Shown: positions 1 through 9,748, counted from the stretch's first letter. The stretch is 64,000 nt of DNA from Nitrososphaerota archaeon (GCA_021325595.1 JAJPGX010000018.1:1-64000); one strand, 5' to 3'. Made by a program: numbers and translations. Notes: a model not told the origin generated them from the letters alone.

Positions 1-858
1 AATTACAATAAAGAAAGATGATAAAAATTTGGTTTGATTTTTTATTTTTAATTTCTCATTTTCAGAACGAATGAGAATATAACCCGAAAGGGGAACAAGC
101 AATACTAGCAATACATTACTATCAGGTGATGATACATCATGTACAAAGATTAGTAAATTATTATTGAATTGGTGTAGATCATTTTCTGCTGCTACAAAAA
201 TTGGTGATACCATTACATCAAACTGTGCAAGATTAAGTTGCGGTTCTTTGTCAAGATTTTGCAAAATTTGATCCGCAAATTGTTGTGGCAATTTCATAAC
301 ATCATTGTATGACACCTGTGGCGATTCAAATACAATGGCCTTCCCGTTGTATCGTATTCTTTCCGGGTTTAAGATTCTATCAAGTGTTGTAATTTTTTCA
401 GGTTTTATTTGGGTAGGTAAAAATATAGCTTGATCCATGTGAACTGTTTGCAATGTTAAAGTATCAGTTAACAGTACGATTTTGTTTGTTGTTCTAATCT
501 TTGTCAAATCATTTTGTAAATTATTGCTATCATCATTTGTATTAACACTGATGGATTCTTCAAGACTTACTGTTGTATGTTTTGGGGTTACAGTATTGTC
601 TGCCATATGTTTATCAGAATCCTCAACAGATGAATAACCAAAAAGTAAATCAGCTCGTCCTCTTTTTTGTTTTTTAGTGACAACGTCTGATCCAGAATCA
701 AATTGATCGTCAGTATTTTTTGTATTTTGAGCAGTAGAGAATGGCAGATAGTTGTAGCTGATATAATTAGAATTATGCATTATTGTAACAACAGTACTGC
801 AAGTTAGCAAAGTTATTCCAGCTAAAAGAAATATTGACAATGTAGATTTTTTATTCAA
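1..858 (-). CDS. Membrane-anchored protein, C-terminus cut by window edge
   Basis: An open frame of 286 codons runs to the left edge without a stop, so the C-terminus is missing. It starts with TTG, and a perfect GGAGG (complement of 867-871) lies 8 bases upstream. A hydrophobic segment at residues 5-27 is followed by a Thr/Asp/Lys-rich linker (about 35-95), then a mixed domain of about 140 residues, then a second hydrophobic segment (about 248-263) before a basic stretch. The middle domain is probably outside the cell between two membrane anchors. I do not recognise the family. The ribosome binding site and the regular frame make it a convincing gene; its function is unknown. Confidence 0.75.
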   Translation of the reverse strand, partial: MNKKSTLSIFLLAGITLLTCSTVVTIMHNSNYISYNYLPFSTAQNTKNTDDQFDSGSDVVTKKQKRGRADLLFGYSSVEDSDKHMADNTVTPKHTTVSLEESISVNTNDDSNNLQNDLTKIRTTNKIVLLTDTLTLQTVHMDQAIFLPTQIKPEKITTLDRILNPERIRYNGKAIVFESPQVSYNDVMKLPQQFADQILQNLDKEPQLNLAQFDVMVSPIFVAAENDLHQFNNNLLIFVHDVSSPDSNVLLVLLVPLSGYILIRSENEKLKIKNQTKFLSSFFIVI

Positions 859-1127
859 AATAAATTCCTCCGCACAATAAATCAAAATAATTTTGGTCTG
901 CATTGACTAAGTATGTACCGTCCAAAATAGGATGTCTTGTTTCTATGTCCATTGCTTATATTCAGTATATCTTGAACGTCAATTAATCAGGCGGAACTTT
1001 GTAGGTTTTAAAAAATCCATTATGGTAATTTGTGATGTAAACAGATCCATTTTGGCATGCCCATTTTTAATGTCAAATTATCAATAAATGTGATTTAATT
1101 GATGATTTTGTGTTTTTGCAACCAAAG

Positions 1128-2102
1128 TCATATAGCTGATCTTTTTTCTTGTTTATCCAAATTTTTTTTCCTAAATTTACTGCCCCACTTTGCCCATATT
1201 ACAATAAATGCAAGAGCTACAATTGGAGGACCAATGAAAAGTATCAGAACTGCTGAGCTTAGGTTCAAGTTTCTCGCGGGCTGAATAACAGGCACACTAC
1301 TTTTTACTTCAGATGGGTTTTCAAATACCATAGTGGAATACTGTACAGATGAATCCGTATTGCCTATTTTTTCAAACTTAAATTCTACAGATCCTGGATG
1401 ATTAAATACAAAATATTTGTAGCCTCCAGTATACTGTGTTGCGTCATCAGTTGAGAATATCTCTGTCCCATTTTGTGTTATTGTAAAGTGATATGGCGTA
1501 GAGGTCATAAATTCAGCCGAAGTATATGGATCATAGAAATTGAAAACAAATGTGATCTTCTCTCCTGTTAGAATAACATGTGGCTCCCATGAAAGATCAA
1601 CTTCAACTTGTTTACCGTCAGTGTATTTTACAACTGGCCATTTGTCAATCTTATTTCCTTGCGCGTCAGTGGCAAAATCAGGTATTGCCTGATTTACAAC
1701 TATTGCTCCAACCATCCAAGGATGTATTGTACAGAAATAATAGAATGTTCCTTCCTTGTCAAAGGTAAAAGCCCAAGACTGTCCGGGCTTGAATGGGCCA
1801 CTGTCAAAATAACCATCAGACTTTCCCTCCAACTTGGCCTGAGCTATCTGGCCTCTATCAACTCCTATACCGCTTGTGACCGTGTGAATCTCTTTGTCTG
1901 AATTAATCCATGTTACGGTATCACCTTTTTGTATTGTCAAGACCGGTGGAGAATACCAAAATTGAGCCGGTGTATCAAAATGTGGATTTGATGCACCTAG
2001 AGGAATTGTTATTGTTCCATTATCAGCAAAAGCCACTTGGGTAGGAACAACTATGAATAAGACCAGCAACAAAACATACAAAGTAATATAAAATTGCGAC
2101 AT
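1128..2102 (-). CDS. Membrane-anchored cupredoxin (plastocyanin-like blue copper protein)
   Basis: A probable electron-transfer protein on the outer face of the membrane. A signal peptide covers residues 1-26. A cupredoxin domain follows (about 28-137) with a full type 1 copper set: His73, then Cys124, His127 and Met130 in the motif CTIHPWM. A second beta-rich domain (about 140-270) precedes a C-terminal membrane helix (about 293-315) and a Lys/Arg-rich tail. Ammonia-oxidising archaea encode many such proteins, which are thought to replace cytochrome c in their respiratory chains. The physiological partner cannot be read from the sequence. It is divergent from the antiporter gene at 2182. Confidence 0.88.
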   Translation of the reverse strand: MSQFYITLYVLLLVLFIVVPTQVAFADNGTITIPLGASNPHFDTPAQFWYSPPVLTIQKGDTVTWINSDKEIHTVTSGIGVDRGQIAQAKLEGKSDGYFDSGPFKPGQSWAFTFDKEGTFYYFCTIHPWMVGAIVVNQAIPDFATDAQGNKIDKWPVVKYTDGKQVEVDLSWEPHVILTGEKITFVFNFYDPYTSAEFMTSTPYHFTITQNGTEIFSTDDATQYTGGYKYFVFNHPGSVEFKFEKIGNTDSSVQYSTMVFENPSEVKSSVPVIQPARNLNLSSAVLILFIGPPIVALAFIVIWAKWGSKFRKKNLDKQEKRSAI

Positions 2103-2181
2103 CTAAATTTTGCATATATCGCATTTCATTTATTTCATTCCAAACTTTTAAACATATTAAAAATCAACAATAGTTCGCAAG

Positions 2182-3534
2182 TTGTTATTTAGCATTTTAC
2201 CGTTATTATTTACATTAGAAAATTCAACTTACTCTGATAAGATACAACAAGTACTCAATTCAAATTTTTTGAGAGATAGTATTTCCAACCTAAACCATTA
2301 TTTAATTAATGATGTATTACATGGAATCAATCTAGCATCAGCTGAAGTTGTTCTACTTGCAGTAGGAATTATAATATTCATTGGTGTTGGCGGCGAGGCA
2401 TTTTTCAGAAGAACCGGCATACCAGATGTTACTTTTCTTATGGTCTTTGGCGTAATTGTAGGACCGATCTTAGGTATTGTAAATACTGGGGTGGTTTTGA
2501 AGATCGTTCCATATTTTTCAGCACTTGCATTGATAATAATCATGTTTGACGGTGGACTCAACTTAGACATTAGAAGCATAATCAAGACTGCCCATTTTGC
2601 AGCTTTGCTTGCAGTTGCAGGTTTTGCAATTTCTACTATTTCGGCTGCAGCTATAGCAGTATATGGTCTTGGTTGGCACTGGATAGATGGGCTGCTATTA
2701 GGAATAATGATAGGTGGCAGTAGCTCAATTGTTGTATTTGGTCTTGTTCGAAGATTAAGTATTTCAGATGAGACAAAAGCCATGCTCAGTTTGGAATCCG
2801 CAATTACAGATATTCTTTCAACAATTGGAGCATTTTTGTTGTTTAACCAGATCGCATCACATACTTTTGATCCTAATCTAATTGGCATAACTGCAGCTAG
2901 ATCCATAGAGGTTGGCTTGATTCTTGGTTTTGGAGTTGGGTTACCATGGATGTATCTAAGCTCAAGGTTATCAGATGCGAAACACTCCTACATGTTAACA
3001 CTTGGAATTTTATTTGTGTTATTCTTTTTAGCAAGATCCTTTGGAGAATCAGGTGCACTTACAGCATTGATTTTTGGTTTGATGTTGGGAAACAGAAAGG
3101 TTCTTGGACGTCGCCTTAGAATCAAGATGCCTGAAGTTTCAACCGAAAATTCATTTCATGAACAGATAACATTCATCGTAAGATCTTTCTTCTTTGTGTT
3201 CATTGGTCTACTTGCGAATTTTGGTCAGTTTGGATTTATCGTATTTGGAATAGCAATGGCAATTGTGTTTTACATTGGACGGTTTGGAATATCAAAGGCA
3301 ATACTTACCAAAAGATTTTCCGCATTTGAAAGAAAGGTAACATCTGTTATGCTTCCACGTGGATTAGCAGCTGCAGTATTGGCCACCTTTCCATTAACCC
3401 TTGGCCTGCCCAATGCAGCTGCATATCCACAGATAATTTTTGTAGTCATAATTTCTACGGTAATAATTACTACCATAGGTCTTGGAAGCGCAAAAAAACT
3501 TCAACCAAAAGACACATTTATTTCAGATACTTGA
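2182..3534 (+). CDS. Cation/proton antiporter, CPA family (variant TD motif)
   Basis: An integral membrane antiporter of 450 residues with about 12 hydrophobic helices, probably exchanging Na+ or K+ for protons. The start is TTG. A first hydrophilic stretch (about 11-50) precedes the helical core. A glycine/serine-rich helix (GGSSSI, 178-183) and Thr209-Asp210 in the sixth-helix region match the ion-binding area of CPA antiporters, but the usual Asn-Asp or Asp-Asp pair is Thr-Asp here. The C-terminus is short, with no TrkA-type cytoplasmic domain. Its stop abuts that of the convergent glnA. A second antiporter at 15941 carries the classical ND pair, so the two may differ in ion or stoichiometry (inference). 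Confidence 0.85.
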   Translation: MLFSILPLLFTLENSTYSDKIQQVLNSNFLRDSISNLNHYLINDVLHGINLASAEVVLLAVGIIIFIGVGGEAFFRRTGIPDVTFLMVFGVIVGPILGIVNTGVVLKIVPYFSALALIIIMFDGGLNLDIRSIIKTAHFAALLAVAGFAISTISAAAIAVYGLGWHWIDGLLLGIMIGGSSSIVVFGLVRRLSISDETKAMLSLESAITDILSTIGAFLLFNQIASHTFDPNLIGITAARSIEVGLILGFGVGLPWMYLSSRLSDAKHSYMLTLGILFVLFFLARSFGESGALTALIFGLMLGNRKVLGRRLRIKMPEVSTENSFHEQITFIVRSFFFVFIGLLANFGQFGFIVFGIAMAIVFYIGRFGISKAILTKRFSAFERKVTSVMLPRGLAAAVLATFPLTLGLPNAAAYPQIIFVVIISTVIITTIGLGSAKKLQPKDTFISDT

Positions 3535-4980
3535 TCATGTATCAATATACATTGAAACTTCCCAGGGAGTAGGGGTTTGTGCAAAAGCATCGTATTCTGC
3601 ATATTTCATGGATATGTAAGCATCAAGGAAATCTCTACTAAACACTTGCTCTAGAAATTTCTGGTCGCTTTTTAGTGATTCCAAAGCATCTTTTAGTGTA
3701 CTTGGAAGTGATCTTATTTTATAATTTCTTTTTTGTTCAGGTGTAAGCCGGTAAACATTTTCCTCAACATGATCACCTGGATCTTTTTTATTTTTTATTC
3801 CATCAAGACCTGCCAAAAGCAATGCTGCTTCAAGTAGATAGATGTTGGCAGTTGGATCTGGAACACGATATTCTATTCTTTTGCTTTTTTCATTTCCTCT
3901 CGAATACATTGGAATCCTAATTGCAGATGATCTATTACTTATTCCCCAGCATACATTGACTGGTGCTTCAAAATCAGGTACAAGTCTTTTGTATGAATTA
4001 GTTGTAGGATTAGATATAGCACATAGTGCATCTGCGTGATCAAGCAAACCTCCTATATAGTATCTACCCAATTGGCTAAGTTCAGCAACTTTATCATTGG
4101 GATCATACATCATGTTCTTTTCTTTATTCCAAACACTTTGATGCATGTGCATTGCTGATGCATTGTCACCATAGATTGGTTTTGGCATAAATGTCGCAAC
4201 TTTTCCATTTTTCTTTGATTTTACTTTCACAAGATTTTTTGCAGTGACAACATTATCTGCTGCAACAATTGTCTCATTATGTATTAGATTTATCTCACAT
4301 TGACCAGAGGTAGCAACTTCATGATGTTGTGCTTCTACTTTTATTTGAAAATATTTGTACATGTCATCACAGATGTCTTTTCTTATCCTATCAAGTGTGT
4401 CCCTTGGTTGTGCAGGATAATAACCACCTTTTAGATCTATTCTAGTACTTGCGTTGCCTCTTGTCCATGGCGCTTCACTAGATTCTATCGAATATCCTGA
4501 ACCACCATACGATTGCATGGCCCCTATAGATGACGGAAACAAACTAATTCTGTCAAAAATAAAAAATTCAAGTTCTGGCCCCCACACTGCTCTAGATAAT
4601 TCAAAATTTTTCAACTCTTCTACTGCTTTTACAGCTATTCCTCTCGAATCTCGATTGTATCTCACATGGGAAGAATCTGATACCTCATAAAGATCAACAA
4701 ATATTCTTGCATTTTTTCGTTTATTATCATCATAGTCAGGAGGTAATATTTTGAAAGTAGTGACATCAGGAAGAAGTACCATATCTGATCTATTGACTGA
4801 TTTGAATCCACGGATAGAACTTGCATCAAGTTTTTCAAGACCATTCTTGAAATGATCTTCTGTAAGTGAATAAGATGGAATTCCTACGCTGTGAAGCTCA
4901 CCAAAAATATCAACAAACCAAAAATCAACAAAGTCAATCTCCTGTTCCTGTAATTTTTTAATGATGTTGCTTTCCGTCAT
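3535..4980 (-). CDS. glnA: Glutamine synthetase, type I
   Basis: Forms glutamine from glutamate, ammonia and ATP; the main ammonia-assimilation enzyme of the cytoplasm. At 481 residues it has the length of GSI. Visible family signatures are the N-terminal beta-grasp domain (DFWFVDIFGELHSVGIPS, 18-35), the metal/glutamate motif GPELEFF (134-140), the SGQCEINL strand, the ATP-site motif HMHQSVW, and the NRSSAIRIP segment. The region corresponding to the adenylylation loop reads ENVYRLTPEQ rather than NLYDLP, so control by adenylylation is doubtful. It lies 21 bases downstream of the kamA-like gene on the same strand, probably co-transcribed, and is convergent with the antiporter. Confidence 0.96.
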   Translation of the reverse strand: MTESNIIKKLQEQEIDFVDFWFVDIFGELHSVGIPSYSLTEDHFKNGLEKLDASSIRGFKSVNRSDMVLLPDVTTFKILPPDYDDNKRKNARIFVDLYEVSDSSHVRYNRDSRGIAVKAVEELKNFELSRAVWGPELEFFIFDRISLFPSSIGAMQSYGGSGYSIESSEAPWTRGNASTRIDLKGGYYPAQPRDTLDRIRKDICDDMYKYFQIKVEAQHHEVATSGQCEINLIHNETIVAADNVVTAKNLVKVKSKKNGKVATFMPKPIYGDNASAMHMHQSVWNKEKNMMYDPNDKVAELSQLGRYYIGGLLDHADALCAISNPTTNSYKRLVPDFEAPVNVCWGISNRSSAIRIPMYSRGNEKSKRIEYRVPDPTANIYLLEAALLLAGLDGIKNKKDPGDHVEENVYRLTPEQKRNYKIRSLPSTLKDALESLKSDQKFLEQVFSRDFLDAYISMKYAEYDAFAQTPTPWEVSMYIDT

Positions 4981-5001
4981 GTCTTTGTTTGTTATATTGT
5001 G

Positions 5002-6402
5002 TTATGGAGGTCCGCCACTTGCTGTGCTGTTGTCCTTTCCAACAGCCTTTGAATCTTTTTTCAAAATCTTTTTCAATCCATCCTCAAAGAAGAATTTCTT
5101 ACCTGAGAATGGTTCTAGATCATCAATCCAAATTGCTCGTTTGTCATATTTTGCAAGAAATGGTTTTTGAACCCATTTAGGATCCCTTCCTTGCAAAAAC
5201 CTCATAACAATAGCTTTTAGTTGTCCTACTTTTGCAACTCCTAAAACTTGTATCTTTCCAGGTGTAGAAGACATGCTTGGCCCTCTGACTGTTCTGCATA
5301 AACCTCCTACTTTTTGATAGGCATCCCGAAATATTTCCTGTGCTCGTATCAATGGAACCCCAAAATAGTGTTGCGCGCCAGTATCTCTTACTACAAACAT
5401 ATAGTATGGAATCATCCCCAAAGAGACTTGTTTTTTCCACATTTGCGCCCAGAGATTAGGATCATCGTTGATGTGTCTAAGAACTGGTGATTGTGTTCTG
5501 ATTTGCGCACCTGTTTCTCGAATTGAGTAAATTGCGGTCTTTACTGCATCTGTTGAAAGCTCAATTGGATGATTAAAGTGGGCCATAAATGAAAGATGTA
5601 TTCCCTTTCTTGTCACCCTATTGAATAGATCAAGAGTTTCTTGCGAGTCATCATCTGATATGAATTTGTAAGGCCAGTAAGCTAACGCTTTTGAACCAAT
5701 ACGAATAGTCTGTAGATTGGGCAGATCCGCATCCAGTATGGAATCAACGTATTGTGATAGTAACCTTGCCTTCATGATCATTGGATCTCCACCTGTAAAG
5801 AGGACGTCTGTTACCTCTGGGTGCTCTTTTAAGTATTGAATTAGAAGATCGGTCTCGTGCATAGCAAACTTGAGTTCTTCCATGCCGACAAATTGTGGCC
5901 ACCTAAAGCAAAAACTACAGTAAGCATGACATGTTTGTCCCTGACTTGGAAAGAAAAGGACGGTTTCTTTGTATTTGTGTTGCATTCCATAAAGTTTGGT
6001 TCCATCTTTAAGTTTTGGAACATTATGTTCCATTTGACCAGCAGGATGTGGATTTAGTTGTAATCGTATTTTGTTGGCAATTTTTTGGATCTCTTTTTTT
6101 TCTAGACCTTTTTTCAGAGCATTTGCCATTTTAAGATAATGTTTAGGTCTTAGCATATTTTTTTGCGGAAAATTTAGAATAAATATAGGATCATTTGGTA
6201 CTGCTTTCCAGTTTATGAGTTGCTCCACTACATAATTATTGGTCTTAAAAGGCAGAACATTTCCCACAACTTCAATCTCAAAGTGTTTTTCCTGTGATAA
6301 TTTTTTTATTTGTGGAATATCACGAAAATTTGTTAAGGTATATGATTTGTATTGTGGGGAGCTAAATTCACTCCAAGTATCATCAAATTTCTGTAACCCC
6401 AT
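5002..6402 (-). CDS. KamA-family radical SAM protein (lysine 2,3-aminomutase-like)
   Basis: A radical SAM enzyme of 466 residues. The [4Fe-4S] site is Cys158-x3-Cys162-x2-Cys165, followed by the SAM-binding glycine motif FTGGDP. Overall order and length match the lysine 2,3-aminomutase family, which moves an amino group from C2 to C3 using PLP. The usual C-terminal PLP-lysine context of classical KamA is not obvious; a TPGK near residue 395 is the best candidate. The substrate could be lysine, glutamate or another amino acid. Beta-amino acids serve as osmolytes in some archaea (known of the family; inference here). It is the first gene of a two-gene unit with glnA. Confidence 0.82.
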   Translation of the reverse strand: MGLQKFDDTWSEFSSPQYKSYTLTNFRDIPQIKKLSQEKHFEIEVVGNVLPFKTNNYVVEQLINWKAVPNDPIFILNFPQKNMLRPKHYLKMANALKKGLEKKEIQKIANKIRLQLNPHPAGQMEHNVPKLKDGTKLYGMQHKYKETVLFFPSQGQTCHAYCSFCFRWPQFVGMEELKFAMHETDLLIQYLKEHPEVTDVLFTGGDPMIMKARLLSQYVDSILDADLPNLQTIRIGSKALAYWPYKFISDDDSQETLDLFNRVTRKGIHLSFMAHFNHPIELSTDAVKTAIYSIRETGAQIRTQSPVLRHINDDPNLWAQMWKKQVSLGMIPYYMFVVRDTGAQHYFGVPLIRAQEIFRDAYQKVGGLCRTVRGPSMSSTPGKIQVLGVAKVGQLKAIVMRFLQGRDPKWVQKPFLAKYDKRAIWIDDLEPFSGKKFFFEDGLKKILKKDSKAVGKDNSTASGGPP

Positions 6403-6565
6403 ATATTATGATATGATTCATCGTATTTATTTCGTTCGCAAAAATTTTTCATTATTTTTATTTTTAGGAAAAGATTTAACAATAATGAAACAAAATAAAA
6501 ATCAAATATTTCGTCTCGAAAATAATTTCTCTCAAATTAACAAAAATGAACATTTTCCTCTCACA

Positions 6566-6581
6566 CATTTAAATAAATATA
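6566..6581 (+). promoter_or_regulatory. Probable TATA box of the MscS-like gene
   Basis: An AT-rich element ATTTAAATAAATAT stands 17-32 bases before the ATG at 6598, the spacing expected for a leaderless or short-leader archaeal transcript. The 195-base gap shared with the divergent kamA-like gene contains no other element I can name. Confidence 0.45.
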
Positions 6582-6597
6582 GAGTGAAGGAAATCCA

Positions 6598-8370
6598 ATG
6601 GTAGAGCCTTCATCAGTTGGGCAAATTCAAAATCTTTCCTCCTTGATTTTATCAAATAATGATCTACAGATTCAACTAATTATTTTGGTAGTTGGTCTAG
6701 TAACAATTTTTTCAATTTATTTTAAATTTGCAAATTGGATTCGCAGGCTAAAATTTAGTTATACACGACCACATCTCTCGCGTTTCATACGCAAAGCCAT
6801 TCTGCCATTTTTTGCTCTTGCATTGATATCTACTACGAATTTTTACATACAAATTTATGATTTATTTGATGAGTCTGAAGTTTCTTCCACAGGAATACCC
6901 ACAGTAAAACAAACTTTTGCCAAGATCCTAAATTCTATTAACATATTGATTATCGGATATACAGTATCTCAGTTGGTTCCCATTATTTTACGAAAACATG
7001 ATTCAGACCAAAAAGAAAGAGAAGATTTTGAGAATTGGAAGACAAAACGTGGATTTCCAGATGATCCGTGTGGCAATTGTGACGTATGTCGTGGAAATCG
7101 ATATGGTATTTGTGAAAATACACCGGATCTATACCACAAGTTTTTCAAATGGATGCCGCCTACAGAAATTCCTCCCGAGTTTACAAAGGAAGAATTTCAA
7201 AAATATATGAATACTGAAGAGGGCCGCAGACACTTGGAAAATTACAGAGTAGGCGGCATGACAATAGGTAGTTATCAAGAAATCATAAAAGATCCGTTCA
7301 AGAAATGGAAAGAAGTTGAACGAGAAAAATATGAAAGATATTTGAACTTGTGTTTGAATGGAAATAATGCTTCAGGACGCATACTTAGCCTGAAAGTAAG
7401 ACCTCGTGAAATTTATTCAATAGATGATTGGATGGAGGTTAAACGACTCAGCGATTACGAATATGTTGTACCTGGTGGCAAGCCTCCAGGATATTTTGAA
7501 CAGAAACAAAAATCCATGCCTAGATCTGTTAACCAAATTCTCCCAATTGGAATTTTTATTGCAACCATATTGGGCGTAATCACATGGTGGGGTGTAGATT
7601 TGGTGGTAGTTGCTACTGCAACAGGTGGGCTAGGAGTAGGAGTAGGTTTGGCACTCAAACAAACCATGGAAAATTACTTTGCGTATTTGATAATTAGAAA
7701 GAACAAGACAATACAAGAAGGAGATCGAGTTCAGCTGAGTACTGGATTTAATGGATATGTGCACAGTATAACTCCAGGAGTCACATACATACGACACGCA
7801 CTCAATGAATCACTAGCCATCATTCCCACAAATCAATTAATCAATGAACAAATTCTCAACTTTACGAAAGAATTTTCATATGTTCCAGCCACAGTCAAAG
7901 TAGGAGTATCATACCTCAATGACCCAAAACAAGTGGCTGCCATATTGATTAAAGTTGGAAAATTAACAATGTTACAATCTAAAGATGAAAAGGGTAGACA
8001 CCTAGTTATCCAAAAAAATTGCCCCTATCTAGAGGAAAACCAACCAAGTTGTGGATGTGACAAGAATGCCCTGGCAGATATAGATCAGCCAGTAGTAAGG
8101 TTTGAAGATTTTAACGAGTCATCATTGGATTTTACTTTGTGGGTTTATGCAAAGGATTATGGTTCGCAGTTCAAAGTGAAGACGGATATGCGTATGATAA
8201 TGTATGAGGAGTTTAAGAAATATGATATCAGAATACCATGGCCGATAAGGACTATTTATCAGGGAGATGAAAAGAGAGAATCCGAAGAAATTTCCAAATT
8301 AGATAAAGAACGAGAAAAGATCAAATCACAGTTTGGTGTAGGTGATATTTCTTTAGATGAGAATAAGTAA
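6598..8370 (+). CDS. MscS-family mechanosensitive channel with two cysteine clusters
   Basis: A 590-residue membrane protein. Three N-terminal helices lie near residues 25-47, 66-84 and 110-131. Then comes a hydrophilic insert of about 170 residues containing Cys158, Cys161, Cys164 and Cys172. The MscS core begins with two further helices (about 310-360); the pore helix is rich in Gly/Ala (ATGGLGVGVGLALKQ), followed by the beta domain (KTIQEGDRVQLSTGFNGYV) and the alpha/beta vestibule. A second cluster, Cys475-x9-Cys485-x-Cys487, sits in the C-terminal domain. MscS channels release solutes on hypo-osmotic shock. The cysteine clusters are not part of ordinary MscS and suggest metal or redox sensing (inference). 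The C-terminus is a charged helix. Confidence 0.88.
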   Translation: MVEPSSVGQIQNLSSLILSNNDLQIQLIILVVGLVTIFSIYFKFANWIRRLKFSYTRPHLSRFIRKAILPFFALALISTTNFYIQIYDLFDESEVSSTGIPTVKQTFAKILNSINILIIGYTVSQLVPIILRKHDSDQKEREDFENWKTKRGFPDDPCGNCDVCRGNRYGICENTPDLYHKFFKWMPPTEIPPEFTKEEFQKYMNTEEGRRHLENYRVGGMTIGSYQEIIKDPFKKWKEVEREKYERYLNLCLNGNNASGRILSLKVRPREIYSIDDWMEVKRLSDYEYVVPGGKPPGYFEQKQKSMPRSVNQILPIGIFIATILGVITWWGVDLVVVATATGGLGVGVGLALKQTMENYFAYLIIRKNKTIQEGDRVQLSTGFNGYVHSITPGVTYIRHALNESLAIIPTNQLINEQILNFTKEFSYVPATVKVGVSYLNDPKQVAAILIKVGKLTMLQSKDEKGRHLVIQKNCPYLEENQPSCGCDKNALADIDQPVVRFEDFNESSLDFTLWVYAKDYGSQFKVKTDMRMIMYEEFKKYDIRIPWPIRTIYQGDEKRESEEISKLDKEREKIKSQFGVGDISLDENK

Positions 8371-8419
8371 CCGTTTGATTTTCCAAAATCTTTGTTCATG
8401 ATCTAAAGGTACAATTTAC

Positions 8420-8851
8420 TCAGGAAGATTCTACTGCTCTGGAAAATTCATCGAAAACTTGGTCGATTCCCTTTTCTATCTTTCCCTTCGCCATAAATCC
8501 AACAAGCTTGAGTTTTCCTGCAAGTTTGAAATCTCCATCCACTATAACCTTGGTTCCTTCTGCAACTGTCTCATATGTTGTCACAATATGGCTGTCTTTT
8601 GCGTCCCCCGACAATATGTAGACTTCGTCTATATGTGGTCGTGTTAGTATGTGTTTTGTGGTTTGATGTATTTCCCTTCCAACAATAACGGAATAATCTT
8701 CTGTTGTTACTGTATTTCCCTCCTTTGATATCACTTTGACCGATTTGAAAAATTGTGGAAACCTAGTTGGGAGATGCTCAAAATCAGTAACCAAGTCGAA
8801 GATCTTTTCCCTGTCTGCCTTGATCACTCTTTCAACTTTTACTTTTGGCAT
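8420..8851 (-). CDS. SRPBCC (START/polyketide-cyclase-like) protein
   Basis: A soluble protein of 143 residues with the typical opening of the SRPBCC superfamily: a first strand with a VERVIKADREKIFDLVTDFE pattern, the middle FPQFFKSVKVI, and a long C-terminal amphipathic helix after GDFKLAGKLKLVG. Members form a deep pocket for hydrophobic ligands and act as cyclases, lipid carriers or coenzyme Q-binding proteins. No ligand can be assigned here. It is convergent with the MscS gene, and its start faces the gene at 8933, about 80 bases away. Confidence 0.8.
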   Translation of the reverse strand: MPKVKVERVIKADREKIFDLVTDFEHLPTRFPQFFKSVKVISKEGNTVTTEDYSVIVGREIHQTTKHILTRPHIDEVYILSGDAKDSHIVTTYETVAEGTKVIVDGDFKLAGKLKLVGFMAKGKIEKGIDQVFDEFSRAVESS

Positions 8852-8932
8852 TATTTTGTTTTCACATATCTAAAATTAAAAGTTGTAGTTGTGTTCACTT
8901 ACTTTAAATTAAGTGTAAAGTCTTTGAAGCAG

Positions 8933-9748
8933 ATGTCAGAGGATCTCACAAAGGTTGTAGAAGAATTGATAAGTTCTGGCAAGGGAGATCTAACAAGACT
9001 ACAAAACATTTTGGAACTATTACGCAGAGGAACGCCTATTAGTGATTCTGATCAAGACTATATTGAATCAATATCAGGTAAGCATGAGTTTACTGCAAAT
9101 GATTTGCCCGTAGAGGTTCCAACTGATATTCCTGTCATACCAAAAGATTATTCTAGCGATAATCCTGGCTTTATGTCAGAAATTCCCACAGACACACCTG
9201 TTGAAACGCCAGATAATGATAACGCAGAATCAAATACACGTGATAAAAAAACAAATACCAAAAAAAGAGTAATTTCAATTGCAGTTATTGCTGCAATAAT
9301 CATCATATCATATACCGTACTTGATGTCTATGCAGTCAACTCATTACAGTTTAGGCCCCATCGGGGAACACAAGCAATCATATCCGATACCGAGATTTCA
9401 ATCCAATCTGATGCTTGTAATCCATCATACTTTCCTGTCTCATTTAGTAAATATCAGATAACAGCATTTTACAAATCAGAAGTAATAGAGACTGCCACAA
9501 TTGGAGGAGGAACACTTTCTCCAAAATCGGCATCAACCTTTGATGGAATATTTGCGCTAAACAAGGATGTAATTACAAAATATCAAAATACAAGCGAGCA
9601 ATTTAATGCATCAAATGCACAGATAACCACAAAGGTATATGCCCCAATTTTTGGATTTATCCCTTATGCAGTCGAAAAAAATTATGGCGCAGATCAATTC
9701 CAAAAAATAATTAAAAACGGACCTCCTGAATTGTACAGTTGCCAATAG
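8933..9748 (+). CDS. Single-pass membrane protein with SHOCT-like N-terminus and LEA14-like outer domain
   Basis: I place the start at the ATG at 8933; upstream codons in frame overlap the divergent gene and encode no conserved sequence. Residues 1-50 form a helical module (DLTRLQNILELLRRGTPIS) clearly similar to the first 50 residues of the protein at 18071. A Pro/Asp/Thr-rich linker (52-105) leads to a basic stretch, a membrane helix (about 112-132) and an outside domain whose pattern (CNPSYFPVSFSKYQITAFYK) resembles LEA14/WHy domains, which occur in desiccation- and stress-related proteins. Function unknown. It converges on the thioesterase gene, whose stop begins at the next base. Confidence 0.72.
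   Translation: MSEDLTKVVEELISSGKGDLTRLQNILELLRRGTPISDSDQDYIESISGKHEFTANDLPVEVPTDIPVIPKDYSSDNPGFMSEIPTDTPVETPDNDNAESNTRDKKTNTKKRVISIAVIAAIIIISYTVLDVYAVNSLQFRPHRGTQAIISDTEISIQSDACNPSYFPVSFSKYQITAFYKSEVIETATIGGGTLSPKSASTFDGIFALNKDVITKYQNTSEQFNASNAQITTKVYAPIFGFIPYAVEKNYGADQFQKIIKNGPPELYSCQ

Noticed and set aside
859-1127. Possible small RNA in the longest gap
   Set aside because: The 269 bases show no strong hairpin, promoter pair or repeat that would support a gene.
2298-2906. Minus-strand frame of 202 codons inside the first antiporter gene
   Set aside because: Same shadow effect as in the other antiporter; the plus strand codes.
8753-8932. Upstream extension of the LEA14-like protein
   Set aside because: It lies opposite the SRPBCC gene and reads as aromatic-rich shadow; the ATG at 8933 starts the conserved module.
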